Assembly: GCA_039881145.1 (NCBI GenBank)
Contig: JAYKKI010000064.1
Location: forward strand, 5,893,501-5,957,500
DNA from: Druceiella hillmani
Taxonomy: Eukaryota > Arthropoda > Insecta > Lepidoptera > Hepialidae
Length of the DNA stretch: 64,000 nucleotides
Reading direction: 5' to 3'
The notes under the pieces were generated by a model. It was not told the DNA's origin, ran no database searches, and saw only the letters and a list, made by a program, of their open reading frames with translations. This document shows positions 32,910-43,950 of this stretch, piece after piece. The position numbers and the translations under genes are program-made. Position 1 is the first letter of the stretch. The number at the start of each line of letters is the position of its first letter.

Positions 32910-35448
32910 AATATTTATATATTTTTTTTTAAATTCTCCAGATTTGATTAAAAAATCGTCAAACCCTGCATATTCCTTTGATCGTGGTAAGATAAGTTTC
33001 AAAAAAATTATAAAGCTATGAAATAAACTTAGATTTAATGAAAAAGAATACAAATATATTTATTTTCTTAATTATAGAACGGAACAGATATCACGTGAGT
33101 TCGATTAGTACTTGATCGTCTTTTGAAATATAATTTATTACAGCGTATATCAGATAAGCAAAACTTAGTCGCTTTATGAAATTTACCACTGTCCTGAACG
33201 GCAAAGTCACTCGACCATATTTCACCAACTATTGTTCATTGAGCAAAGTTTAACAAAGTCGCACGTGATCAGTACCTGAAAGGGTGATCGCATAGAACCA
33301 CTGCACGGGTCGGCATCACGTTAGGAAAAGTCCCTTCAAACAATTTTAATTTTTGAAAACGACTATAAGATATCGTAAAACAGTATAATGTTATTTATTC
33401 TGTCGAACTCAGAAAACTGCATTAGAAAAATATTTTTTATAAAGCTATATTGTAACTTTAACAACACTTGATAATCAATAAACTGACGTAAATAACTATC
33501 AACCATGTTTAATAATGTTCGTTATAATTGACACATCTCTTTTAAGCTGATAAAAGAATAAACTCGCTCATTTTGGCAAAAAAAAAATCGATATAAATAC
33601 ATTACAAACATAAAACATTATAACGTTGATAGCATACAACAGTATTTAATTAAATTTCCTAATTTTATTTTTAATAAAAGAAAATTACAATTGTTCTTAA
33701 AAAAACAATAAAAAGTAAGTTGTAGGCTTCTAGAGTTGGGTATATCCCTCTTTTCCTCTCGTAGAATATAATGTGCAATATTAAAAATGCACACAACACA
33801 GTATTGCCGTCCTCACAATACAGTATTGCCGTCCTTGTCTAAAGATTAAATTTAAAGTTTTATAACTCGGTCAATTTTTCAGATTATTAAAAAATGTTTC
33901 ACTCTTCATCAGTTTGCACCTTGAAATTATGATTAATGAAATAAAAAAATTAGTCAAATACACAATTTTGATTTGTTTATTGACTTTTGTTGACTTTGAC
34001 TGACTGACTGACTGATTTGTTGACTTTTTCTGTGATAATTATTGGCTTAGCCAACAGATGGCGTTAGGGGCACTTTAGTAGGGAAATAACATTGGACGTC
34101 ACACAGCTGTTTTAGTCTCAATCTGATGTCTGCCTTTACTGAAGAACTTAAGCTTTGAAATATGAGAAGGAGCATTTGATTAAAGTTTTCAATTCAAATA
34201 ATTTCGGTCAACTTGCATAAACAATTCCAAAAGATATACACAACTATAAGTTACTGCTTTACACATATTTTATACTCTGCTTATTTTTTAATAGATGTTA
34301 TTAAAAAATCATAGCAAAGTATAAAATACTAAATACTGGAGAGCTTTAGCACAGAGAAGAACAAATTTGTTTTAAGTACTAATTTTTGATAAAAAAATAA
34401 TTAACTTCAAGTGAAACGACATAATATATAATAAAATAATATTTTAAATGTTATATCTAGGTATTGACGTATGTTATACCTAGGTATTGACGTTGTAAAA
34501 TTCTAGAAAACAACACGTTACACGTAACTAGCCTACATATTCAGACTGACTGAATCTGTAAAACAGTGATTTAAATAATATAACTAAAAAAATCCTGAAG
34601 CACATTTTGATTCAGTTTATTTGAATCAACGTTGCTCATAATTCAGACATTCCAAAAAGGTACCCTGTAACCATAAAGATATTGTAAACAATAGGATAAT
34701 GGAAGTTTTATTTCTTTCAAACACATTTTTCCGTGAATACGTTAAAAAACACAAAAGTTATGTATTTTTAATATAGCAATGTTAAGAATCTCGTCCAGAC
34801 GAGCAAACACGTATGGAAAAGTATTTTTATAATAAGCATAGTGCCATTTGTAGCAGTTGTTTTAATAGTTATGTTATTATTTTTTATATTTCTAAAGAAT
34901 TGTATAATCTGCTCTGGACCTCCGCATTTTTGGCTGATCTTTTGACAAGTACATATTAAATGACGTATGAAGAAAGCACGCCACTGCGTGTTGTGTATCT
35001 GTTTATTAATAAATTAATAAACATTTGACATACAGAAGGCGAATTGGAATGAAATATGAGGTTTGAAAACGGTTTATAATGAAAATATTCAGCCAGCAAC
35101 AGAACAATTAATATCAATTGGTGCTTTCAAAAAAGAAATAAATTAGATGAGGGATAGGTGCGGTGCGCACTAGCGTGTTCTTGATTTTGACTTTATGTTT
35201 GCCAAATACGTATTCAAATAGTTTCGGTAATCAACTTAATAAATAAGTAATTATTGTATTAGTGTTTTCCTGAATGGTTCATGATTTAAGCGCTATAAAA
35301 ACATGCAAAATAAGTAAAATTACTACGATAGTTTCATTTTGCTTACTAGAGTATTTATTTAATAAAATAAGTTGCAAATATAACGATATTTTTAAATGAT
35401 AATGACCTGTTGTTACAATATCATCTTTGAGACCGTATCGTTAATTTG

Positions 35449-35450
<2 letters not shown>
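32910..35450. other. AT-rich stretch, no gene supported
   Basis: Only small local duplications: cacagtattgccgtcc twice (33797-33834), a (TGAC)n run at 33995-34014 and taggtattgacgt twice (34458-34493). Confidence 0.45.

Positions 35451-35508
<58 letters not shown>
35451..35508. repeat. (TA)n microsatellite
   Basis: Uninterrupted TA run. Confidence 0.98.
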
Positions 35509-35509
<1 letters not shown>

Positions 35510-36365
35510 TGACGGCGAGAAGTTTTCGGACAAACGTAAAGCACGAAACAATTACTAAGACTAAAAAAATATTTGTAAAACATTGCTTATAACTATTTTT
35601 CTTGCAAACAAAAAGCGATCTTTTGATTACACTTCCAAACTTTCTTTCTATCAAGGAAACCCCCTTTGCAATATGTAATTTTCTTGATTAAGTGCAGCAT
35701 GTTTATAAGGATTTCACAAAGTTTAGAATATTATTCCACAATAATTGAAGTACCTCCCAAACACGTTCTGCAGAATTTCATGCCATAATAACTCAAAGAA
35801 ATTAAGAACGAGAATTTGATGGAGCCCCTTTACCAATTGAAGGACTTTATTTTGTTTGTTAGATAATTAACGTAGAATTCAGAAGTATGTTTGGGTTTGA
35901 AAAATAAACCTATGATCGATTCATTTTTCCAGAAGGAGTAGCATGGCTTTTCATTCAATAGTGGTAGCCTTTTTATTCCAGAATTCTGTTGATTCTATAC
36001 ATATCATTCTAAGAAAAGCACCCACTTGATACAAAATACCCTCTAGCTTACTTAATAGTTTAAGTTATAAAATCAGGATGATATACTTCTGAAGATCTGC
36101 GATGCCAGTAAACTGTGTTTTTACCCAGACGACTCGACCTTAGTTTCATCAGTCCGCTTTAATCTTTTTCGTCAATCCCACGCCTCTAAAGGTTGCTTCA
36201 CAGAACACGTCATAATACCAGTAGTGATAAAGCAAAGGTACAGTTTCTGGTGCGCATAAAAAGAATGAGAGAGGTTAGAAAAAAAAATAAATATGTTCAC
36301 ACTTTCTTATGGTAAATATGAGAGCATACACCATACTAGATGATTTTTGATGTATCTACTTTCTT
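35509..36365. other. AT-rich stretch, no feature seen
   Basis: No supported feature. Confidence 0.4.
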
Positions 36366-36371
36366 TATATA

Positions 36372-36435
<64 letters not shown>
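36366..36435. repeat. (TA)n microsatellite with two TG interruptions
   Basis: TA runs interrupted near 36377 and 36403. Confidence 0.97.
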
Positions 36436-36440
<5 letters not shown>

Positions 36441-37016
36441 GTACATAAATGTATTCATGTATGAATAAAATTTCCGACTAACATAGATCAAAGAGATCAC
36501 AATTTTTAATAACTCGTTTTTAAACTTGACCGAAAAATAGTTCTAACTAGTTCTAGTTTTACTTTCCTATTTCAGATGAGCAAAAACGGGCAAAGGCAAG
36601 GCTGCTTTTGCGAAAAATTCCAAAAAATACATAATTTCTGCATTCTTTCTCAGGTTTATAAAAATTTAATTTAACATAATATGATTTCAAATACAACCAT
36701 TATTATCGCCAGTTATACTACGACCAATGGTTTTCAAGAAATTGGCGTACATACGGTGAGCAGATTGCGAAAAAATACACGTAGACTATACGAAATTGCG
36801 CACGCTATGTCAATGACGGTGCGGTTGCGTGGTAATACCGAAATGTAAGAAAGAGGCATTTTTTTATCTCTCTAAAATTTCGAATCCATAACTAATATTT
36901 GTATTCAGACAATAGATACTATTAAAAATATATCAACACAGCCAGAAAATAAAGCACAAGTGCGCGCCGACCCAAAAAGGAGAGCGAAAGAACCCCCATT
37001 CCAAATTCGATACAGG

Positions 37017-37085
37017 CTCCGCCCACCTGTAGGCGCTTAGAACCCGTGCCGGCATATAAAGGGCGCGAAAACTGGTTCGTCCTCA
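37017..37085 (+). promoter_or_regulatory. Candidate TATA promoter
   Basis: ctccgcccacc (37017-37027) resembles a GC box and overlaps a CACCTG E-box. TATAAA lies at 37055-37060 in ggcatataaagggcgcg. An initiator-like TCATTTT has its A at 37085, which is 30 bp from the first T of the TATA box, the canonical spacing. The surrounding 300 bp is the most GC- and CpG-rich unique sequence of the window. Followed by a plausible first exon with a splice donor. Confidence 0.6.
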
Positions 37086-37308
37086 TTTTCGAATCGGCCG
37101 TTCGAACTGTCGCATATGAGCCGGCAAATAGTTCGTTAGATTTATTTCAATTTAATTTTTGGTCAAATTGCTAAATTAACTTAGACGATTTTTTGGCAAT
37201 TTATTAAACATTTTAATTTGTATCGATATTTTAGTGTTGTTCTGCTAGAGACGCGTCGCGTTTCGCGTCTAAGTGCCCTTTCGCGTTCGTCCGAAGTTCT
37301 TCTTGAAG
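37085..37308 (+). other. Candidate non-coding first exon (5' UTR) of an unidentified gene
   Basis: About 224 nt from the initiator A to a consensus splice donor: exon end cttgaag, then GTAAGTTTTT from 37309. The only ATG is at 37116 and opens an 8-codon upstream ORF that stops at 37139, so the exon is untranslated. A GACGCG/CGCGTC hairpin lies at 37250-37269. The rest is AT-rich, as insect 5' UTRs often are. I cannot name the gene: no coding exon with a recognised domain is visible downstream on this strand. The call rests on promoter spacing, composition and donor consensus together. Confidence 0.5.
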
Positions 37309-38225
37309 GTAAGTTTTTGGACGTTTTAAGTAATTTAACTATCGGAAGAATTTTAATTAATCTGGGATAACTGTTTATACATTATGTAATAGAAATATCA
37401 TCTAGAAGCATAAAAAAAACTTGTATAAATATGTAAAAATGCGTTCGGCGAATTCTGTATTTTTTATTACGATCCGTAAATAATATTATAATTAATGTTT
37501 AAATACTGGCAAATGCAATTTTTCAAATCCGTTTGAAATACTATTATCTATTTTAAAGCCGTGAAAACACGGTTCTTTTTCATTTTAAATAAAAAATGAA
37601 ACATAGATAGATACTTTGTAAGCATTATATAAATAAAATCGAAAAACAAGTGGAAAATCTTTGCAACATACAACAAACTTTACTATAACATTTTTACGTT
37701 ATTGATTAAATATTAAAATTTAATATTAGAACAAAGATACGGAAATCGAAAATTAATACGTCATCCTTGGCATTGAAAAAATAATTATTTTGCTACCTAA
37801 TTTCTACTTTTAAAATGAAAAACTATTATAAATATACTTTTAAACATAAGATTAAAATATTCTTAGCATTTACTAGAAGAGAGCTAGCCAATATTTAAAT
37901 TTTTCATATCGACTCAATTTTTTTCTTGAAAACTACTTTCCATTTTATAAAAAGTGTTAAAACCGTATTAAAAATACAATCGATATGCTTAGACTACATT
38001 TCTCAGCTGTAACTTAAGATCACATAGAAACTAGGCACATAAAGAAAATTCCAAAAATTATTATTTTCTACAGAAATAGACCATAATTAAAAAAATCTGA
38101 TATTTTTTCAAAACGTATAGATCCAAACAATGCAGTTATTGATAATCAGAAAAGGAAAAAAGTTAAATACAAATTGGGGTCATAATACAAAACGAAAAAG
38201 GTTTCTTTATTAGTGCGAGTAAATT

Positions 38226-38302
38226 AGTTGACTGGAAGAGATTGCTCATGTAGCAATAAGTCCGCCATATGTACTATACATAAAAGTTAATAAATAAATA
38301 AT
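38226..38302 (+). mobile_element. SINE 3' fragment, copy 4
   Basis: Carries only the tRNA-unrelated 3' part: gttgactggaagagattgct, gcaataagtccgccatatgt and the taaataaata tail. The promoter half is absent. Confidence 0.8.
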
Positions 38303-38394
38303 ATTTTTAATACATCAAAAATGTTTAAAGATAACAAAAATATAATAAAATACATAATACCTCTTTAGAAATTATTGAAAAAAAACAATTAATA

Positions 38395-38490
38395 TTGATC
38401 AATAACCGACATTGACAATGGTTCTATTGTCAAAATTAATATTTTTATATAATTTTGTAAGGCTTTTTTCGACTACATTGTCGGCCTGGA
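38395..38490 (-). repeat. Dispersed repeat R3, partial inverted copy
   Basis: The minus strand carries gacaatagaaccattgtcaa and tgtcggtta, matching the tgacaacaatcgaaccattg core at 24158-24200. Confidence 0.5.
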
Positions 38491-39854
38491 ATTTTCATAA
38501 ATGTATTTTACATCTGTGTATCTAGGATATAACAGGGTACAATATGCATTTTGTTTTATCTTGCTGGTTCAAAGAAATAGCATTTACAAACCGTTACTAA
38601 TTACGTCACTTTTAAAAAAAAATACAACATTTTCCGTAAAATAAATGTAGTTTAGCAGCAATGAAAATTTCCCTATTCATTGGTTATTAATTTATAAATT
38701 TATTGGTTATTAAATGCGTTAAAAACTTTGTATTTAAACAAAAATTATTTGTACTTGCGATTACTTTCTTACAAAAAAATTATTGGAAAAAATTTTGTTG
38801 AAAATAATTCACATACAAAATATATTCTTTCAAGGGACTATTTTTTATAATTTTTTCGACTTAATCGCCATTAATAGTAACATTAAATACATAATTTGCA
38901 AATACAAACACGATTAGGTACAAAAAAAGTCCAAAAATATAAATAAGAGAAAAGAATCGGGAGATTAAAAATTTAATTTTGGGCAACCAATTGTCAAAGA
39001 AATTCTTTGTAACAAAACCATTTTTCAAATCGATTTTTTTTCATTAAAATAATCGCGACAGGAATTTTTTTTAATATGTTGTTGTTTATGTTTTTCTTCA
39101 TTCAAGCGAAGAAAAATGTTAAATTATCATTGGTACTAAAGTGCGAATATACCTTTTTCTGATGACGATTTAAAGAAAATTTTAAAGTGCTTATTTTTTA
39201 ATTTTCTCCACAAAAGTGTGCCATTTTTCCTCTTATGATAACTAGATCTTACACGTATGGATTTATGTCGTTGTATTTTTTTTGTATTCTTCTTTCACAC
39301 CTACATTTCGGCTTTTTGAAAATTTAAAAAAAAATTAAAACGTTTAAATACGTCACCCGGGCCTTGAGCAAAGAATTATTTTATCAAGTAAAACACTGCA
39401 ATCAATTTTCACGTTGCCATTCCCCGGACACTGTCCTCTGTTTAAAGGTGCCTAAAGAGTGGGAAAAATTTCTAAATGCGTCCGGGGTATCTAAGAAAAC
39501 GACTTAACGTTATTAACACTTTAATTTTGTCAATGCTATAACGAAAGTAATTGATAAAAATTTCAGACCACCGATTTTCTAAAATTAACAATCTCACGGG
39601 ACTTTTTTACGTCTTACTTGCTTAGTTGTAAATGCGGCCTTATTCAAACATTATAATGTTGTATTTTACGAGCGTTTGATATAATTATTAATCAATTGAA
39701 TTATCACACTGAAACCTCCTTGACAAAAGACAAAGACAGACATTTCTGAATAAGGAACTTTGTTCCAATTCTGAACAAAAAATAAAATATAGCTACAATG
39801 TGAAATCAATTTACAATCTATGCAATACAATATTATAATTAGTTTCTAAATATT

Positions 39855-39950
39855 TTTATTTATTTATTTATTTATTAACTATGTATAGTACATATGGCGG
39901 ACTTATCGCTACATGAGCAATCTCTTCCAGTCAACCATAACAATTTGTAT
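39855..39950 (-). mobile_element. SINE 3' fragment, copy 5
   Basis: Tail (atttatttatttatttatt) at left, then tacatatggcggacttatcg and gagcaatctcttccagtcaa; it stops before the promoter half. Confidence 0.8.
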
Positions 39951-41825
39951 TGAAATTTAGTTGGTAGACTGTAAGAGATTTTACAATGAAAATTCTTCAT
40001 AGCACATTAGACAAAAAAAATACAAAAGTAAATTAAAAAAGAAAACAAAATAAATTTTTAATAAACACACGCAATTAAGACAAACAGAACTTCATAAAAT
40101 TAAAAATAATTTTGGATAAGTTTATATGAATAATTCAAGTACAAACTGCCTTGAAATGTATAGTTTATAATTTTTGACACAAATAGTTTCTAATTAAATT
40201 TTTAAAAAATTAATTAACCTGTACTCCTGTATTTCGATGTAATATGAACTATTAATGCAATAATTCAGTTGTCCGCTGTTATAAGTGCTTTGTCTAGGTT
40301 TTTAGCCCACCAGCTCTAGTTTTCTAAATTGGAGCATGGTTATCTTATTTTCAGACCACATGGTTTATCCAATAAATCCTCACCCATGTTTACAACAATT
40401 TTAATAGAAGCGGATCTTCTTCCACTGCTATGTACATCGTTATAAATCAAGTCAAATTTTCAAAGAAAAAATAATTGCTTTCTTACAGTTTGTGATTATA
40501 TAAATATAATGTAGACGTTGTATTTGATAGTCACGAACAATACAGAGTTGACATAGCAATAATTCCATAATAAAGAATTATAAAAAAAATTTTTTTTAAC
40601 ATTTTAATGCGAGGAATTTAAGTGACTTATAATCATATAGTCCAATTTTCATTTCATTATTTTTTTTTCAACAGTGAAATTATTTGAAATATTCAATATT
40701 TTTTATGGCTTTTTAAAAATAAGTAAATGGAATAAACATTATTTAATTTTCATGGTTTTTTTATCAGAAGACCAATAATATTTATATTATGTATTTGAAT
40801 TCTATACAAGATTAACTTCTAGTAGATACCGCAATCGGATGAATAAAAAAAACGTTGTTTGCTAACACAAATAACACCAAAATCGACTTTTTAAACGTAA
40901 TTTTTGTTTTTTTTTATTTGGAAAAGTGGTTTAAATTAACAATATACTATGGTTGTGAAAAATTTTAAGTTAGTAGTTTCGGCATTTTAAAATTCCAGAA
41001 CTGTGTAACAATTAGACAGACAGACAGAAAAACAGAATGTGTCTAAGACCCATAAACTTAATTTTTACCGAAGTCAATAAAGAACGTTAAAAATAACATT
41101 ATGAAAAAAAACGATTTAAAAAAAATTAAAAACACATATAGGTAAAATGTATAATTGTATTCTATTTAATGAAATCTTCAAAATATAATCAAATAGATTC
41201 TATAATATTATTTTAATTATTACTAAGTATAAAACACCGGCATAATAACTGAAATCAGTACAAATTGCGTTAAAAAGAAAGTAAAACTGTTTCCTTTTAG
41301 AATATAATAATTTTACGTCGATGAAAATGGAAAACCGATTTTCCTGTATCGTGTTTTGCCACCCGAGGTCACGGACGCGAATAGTTTCTTAATTTTAGTT
41401 ATTAGTTTAATAAAACTGTTCAAAGTATAGATTCAAACGCATCGTTGAATTATTTTCTTTCACAATATTGTTGAAGATCACATCCTAAGAAATTCACCAA
41501 CTTAACGTGGTCTGAGAGTTTATACCAAATTCGCAATCTTGGCGAAATGTCTATAGCTAAATACCTCGGGAAAATGAAAAAGAAAAATTTTTTATGGACC
41601 CTTAAATTCTCCGTAATTCCAAGGAGACGTGGAACCTATCGTCTACATGTTGTGATGCGTTAAAATTTCCAAAATATTTTATTGTAAATGCGATTAGGGC
41701 AAAACTATTCAGCAAACTAATTTTTGTAAATTTTAACGCTTTATAATTTCTAAGTAACAGGTTGTATGACAATGGTTCAATTTTACTAAACGACGTATTT
41801 TAAAATTAAATTTTATGACATTAAT

Positions 41826-42029
41826 TTTATTTATTTATTTATCTACTTTAATGTATCTAATTTATACATATGGTGGACTTATTGCTACGATAGCAATGTC
41901 TTGCAGTCAACGATAACACCAGTTCAGCCCTGTTCGACGAACGGCCGGGAATCGAACCCGGGTCCTCGCGGTGCGCCGCGTCGTCAAAGGCCGTATGCCT
42001 CGTGATCAACCCAACACACCACAGCGACG
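41826..42029 (-). mobile_element. tRNA-derived SINE, copy 6 (best preserved)
   Basis: Minus-strand element. A box TGGTGTGTTGG at 42021-42011, B box GGTTCGATTCC at 41958-41948 inside gacccgggttcgattcccgg, about 52 nt apart, which is a functional pol III spacing. A tRNA-unrelated body of about 90 bp and a (TAAA)n tail (41826-41842) follow. This copy defines the family best. Confidence 0.93.
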
Positions 42030-42204
42030 TTGTTTGTTGTATACTTAACTTTAATTTCGTTTGAATATGTGGACGGTTTCATATTTTCATGTCATCAACC
42101 GTTTCTTTTTTTAATATAAATTATTTGTCCAATTATTACAATGCCATCATAAAACTATGAGCTTTGCCATAGAACACTCATTGGGTAAGTTTCCTGTTGC
42201 ACTT

Positions 42205-42395
42205 CATTTCAGGGCTTCCTGTTAGAAATGCTCAGTTAAAAAGTTCTTCCAAATTGAAAACATTTGATCATAGACTTGAAATCGGCGAAATTTTAAGCTC
42301 TGGTTACTATACTACCTTTAAAAATTTGGTTGACGATGTAACTGTGATCAAAAATGTTGACACGACGTTCCTGACTTCAGATGCTTTTGAGATTT
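42205..42395 (+). other. Unassigned open frame after an acceptor-like site
   Basis: The plus strand reads GLPVRNAQLKSSSKLKTFDH, RLEIGEILSSGYYTTFKNLV, DDVTVIKNVDTTFLTSDAFE, IFE without a stop, directly after ttgcacttcatttcag. The frame is cut at its 3' side by the left end of element D. Codon use looks less AT-biased than chance frames nearby. No domain is recognised. It could be an exon fragment, an old transposon ORF or chance. The in-frame ATG at 42197 lies before the acceptor-like site. Confidence 0.25.
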
Positions 42396-42733
42396 TTGAA
42401 GTAAAACTTTACGCACCCTTGACTTGGGGAGCAAGCTAGTGAATGCGTGACGATAGCGTTACGAAAAGTGTGATTTGGTGAGGTGAACGAAAGTTGAGAG
42501 GGAGATATAAGTTAGTGAAGACAGAAAGAGAGAGAGAGAGAGTTACGTTTCGTCTATTACTGTAGGGACAAGAGAGAGAGTTGCGAGCACACATTTTCTT
42601 TCTCGCATAGCCAGTTATGTTTCGTATATCTAAGACACAGTGCAAGCCTATTGTCTGTATCACACTGTAGGAGCAAGAGAGAGCAGTGCGCGCGCACATT
42701 CTATTTCTCTCTTCCTCTCATAGCCAGTGCATG

Positions 42734-42772
<39 letters not shown>

Positions 42773-43193
42773 TTTTCTAGCATTACGCGAACGGTGATTT
42801 TTTGGTTATTTTGTAATTTCATTTCGTTCTTAAACAATTTTATAAATTATTACTTTGTTCAATACATTAAATATTCTACGTTTAAAGTGAATAAAATTGT
42901 AAATTCATTTTAAAGTTCATATTTTGTGAATTTGAAGTTTTACTTCAGTCGTGTAGTCTAAAGTACACTCGTTTTTTTTGCTATTACCGCAAAATAAAAT
43001 TACATATTTTATCTAGTTAAATTGAAATGACAGAATTGTTACATAATTGTTAGCTGGCCGAATATGGTTATAAATCAAAAAAATAGTAAAGCAATTAATT
43101 AAATATTTGTAAGAAGACTCTCTGTGTTTGCAGGTACTTAACAATTATATGCCCATAACTTGTAATGGGAATTGTGCTTACGAAGGTCTTGCC
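42396..43193 (+). mobile_element. Dispersed element D, full copy 2
   Basis: Collinear with 27734-28512, with the same duplicated CT-rich/catagccagt unit, but the internal (TA)n (42738-42768) is about 15 units against about 4-5 in copy 1. It ends at ggtcttgcc, where a third copy begins. Confidence 0.85.
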
Positions 43194-43209
43194 TCATAGC
43201 CAGTGCTCG

Positions 43210-43262
<53 letters not shown>

Positions 43263-43470
43263 AGTTTGCTAGCGTTACGCGAACGGATTTTTTGATTATT
43301 TTGTAATTTCATTTCGTTCTTGAACAATTTTATAAATTATTATTTTGTTCAATACATTAAATATTCGACGTTTAATATGAATAAAATTGTATATTCATTT
43401 TAAATTTCATATTTTGTGAATTTTAAGTTTTACTTCAGTCGTGTGGTCTAAAGCACACTCGTTTTTTTTT
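43194..43470 (+). mobile_element. Dispersed element D, partial copy 3 in tandem
   Basis: Begins at tcatagccagtgctcgaaat, runs through a (TA)n of about 24 units (43211-43259) and ends after agtcgtgtggtctaaagcac and a T run. It is fused directly to copy 2, suggesting unequal exchange. Confidence 0.85.
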
Positions 43471-43676
43471 ATAGATACTTTCAAGATGTACGGTAATGTT
43501 CAGTAATTACTAGTGGTCAAAATCTAGATTACTCAAAATACTTCCATAACCGAATGAATACATTAGTATTATTCACAATCTCCAGCTGATAATTAAAATC
43601 TCTTCGCTTGGAAATGCAATAACTTTTATGTGAAACATCTAAATCCACGTTTGGATGGAAGTTGAATTGTTCCAAG

Positions 43677-43694
43677 GGCACGTCACGACGTGCC
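43677..43694. repeat. Perfect 8-bp palindrome ggcacgtc-ac-gacgtgcc
   Basis: GC-rich, two-base spacer, in a locally GC-rich 80 bp. Could be a protein-binding site or chance. Confidence 0.8.
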
Positions 43695-43902
43695 ATTCGG
43701 TCAGCTTCGCGTCTTGTCGGTTGACAGTATTATAAAATTAAAAATACGTTTTCAATAGATTCTTAAGAAATATTTCTGTGGTAAATTATTACATAAAAAT
43801 TAAATAATAATAAAAAGTTAAAATAATATTTCATTATTAACAACTATCTGAATATTTGTTTTTTTTCGGGTTCAATTCGTTCAAATAAAATTGAAAAATT
43901 TA

Positions 43903-43950
43903 GATGTTTCACATCTGACAGACGTCTCATGGCGGCTCACATTTTTTTTT
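43903..43950 (+). repeat. Short dispersed repeat, copy 2
   Basis: Partner of 2245-2296: gatgtttcacatctgacag, acgtctcatggcggctcac and a T run. Confidence 0.65.

Larger units (their letters stand above)
37309..41825 (+). other. Probable first intron of the 37085 transcript, no exon recognised
   Basis: Long AT-rich stretch with few repeats apart from two 3'-end SINE fragments and a partial R3 repeat. No open frame of at least 60 codons occurs, in contrast to the repeat-dense flanks. Intron status is inferred from the donor at 37309. Confidence 0.35.

Noticed and set aside
42436..42699. 87-residue minus-strand protein similar to the frames at 27731-28153
   Set aside because: Similarity comes from the shared non-coding element D; the frame is broken differently in each copy.
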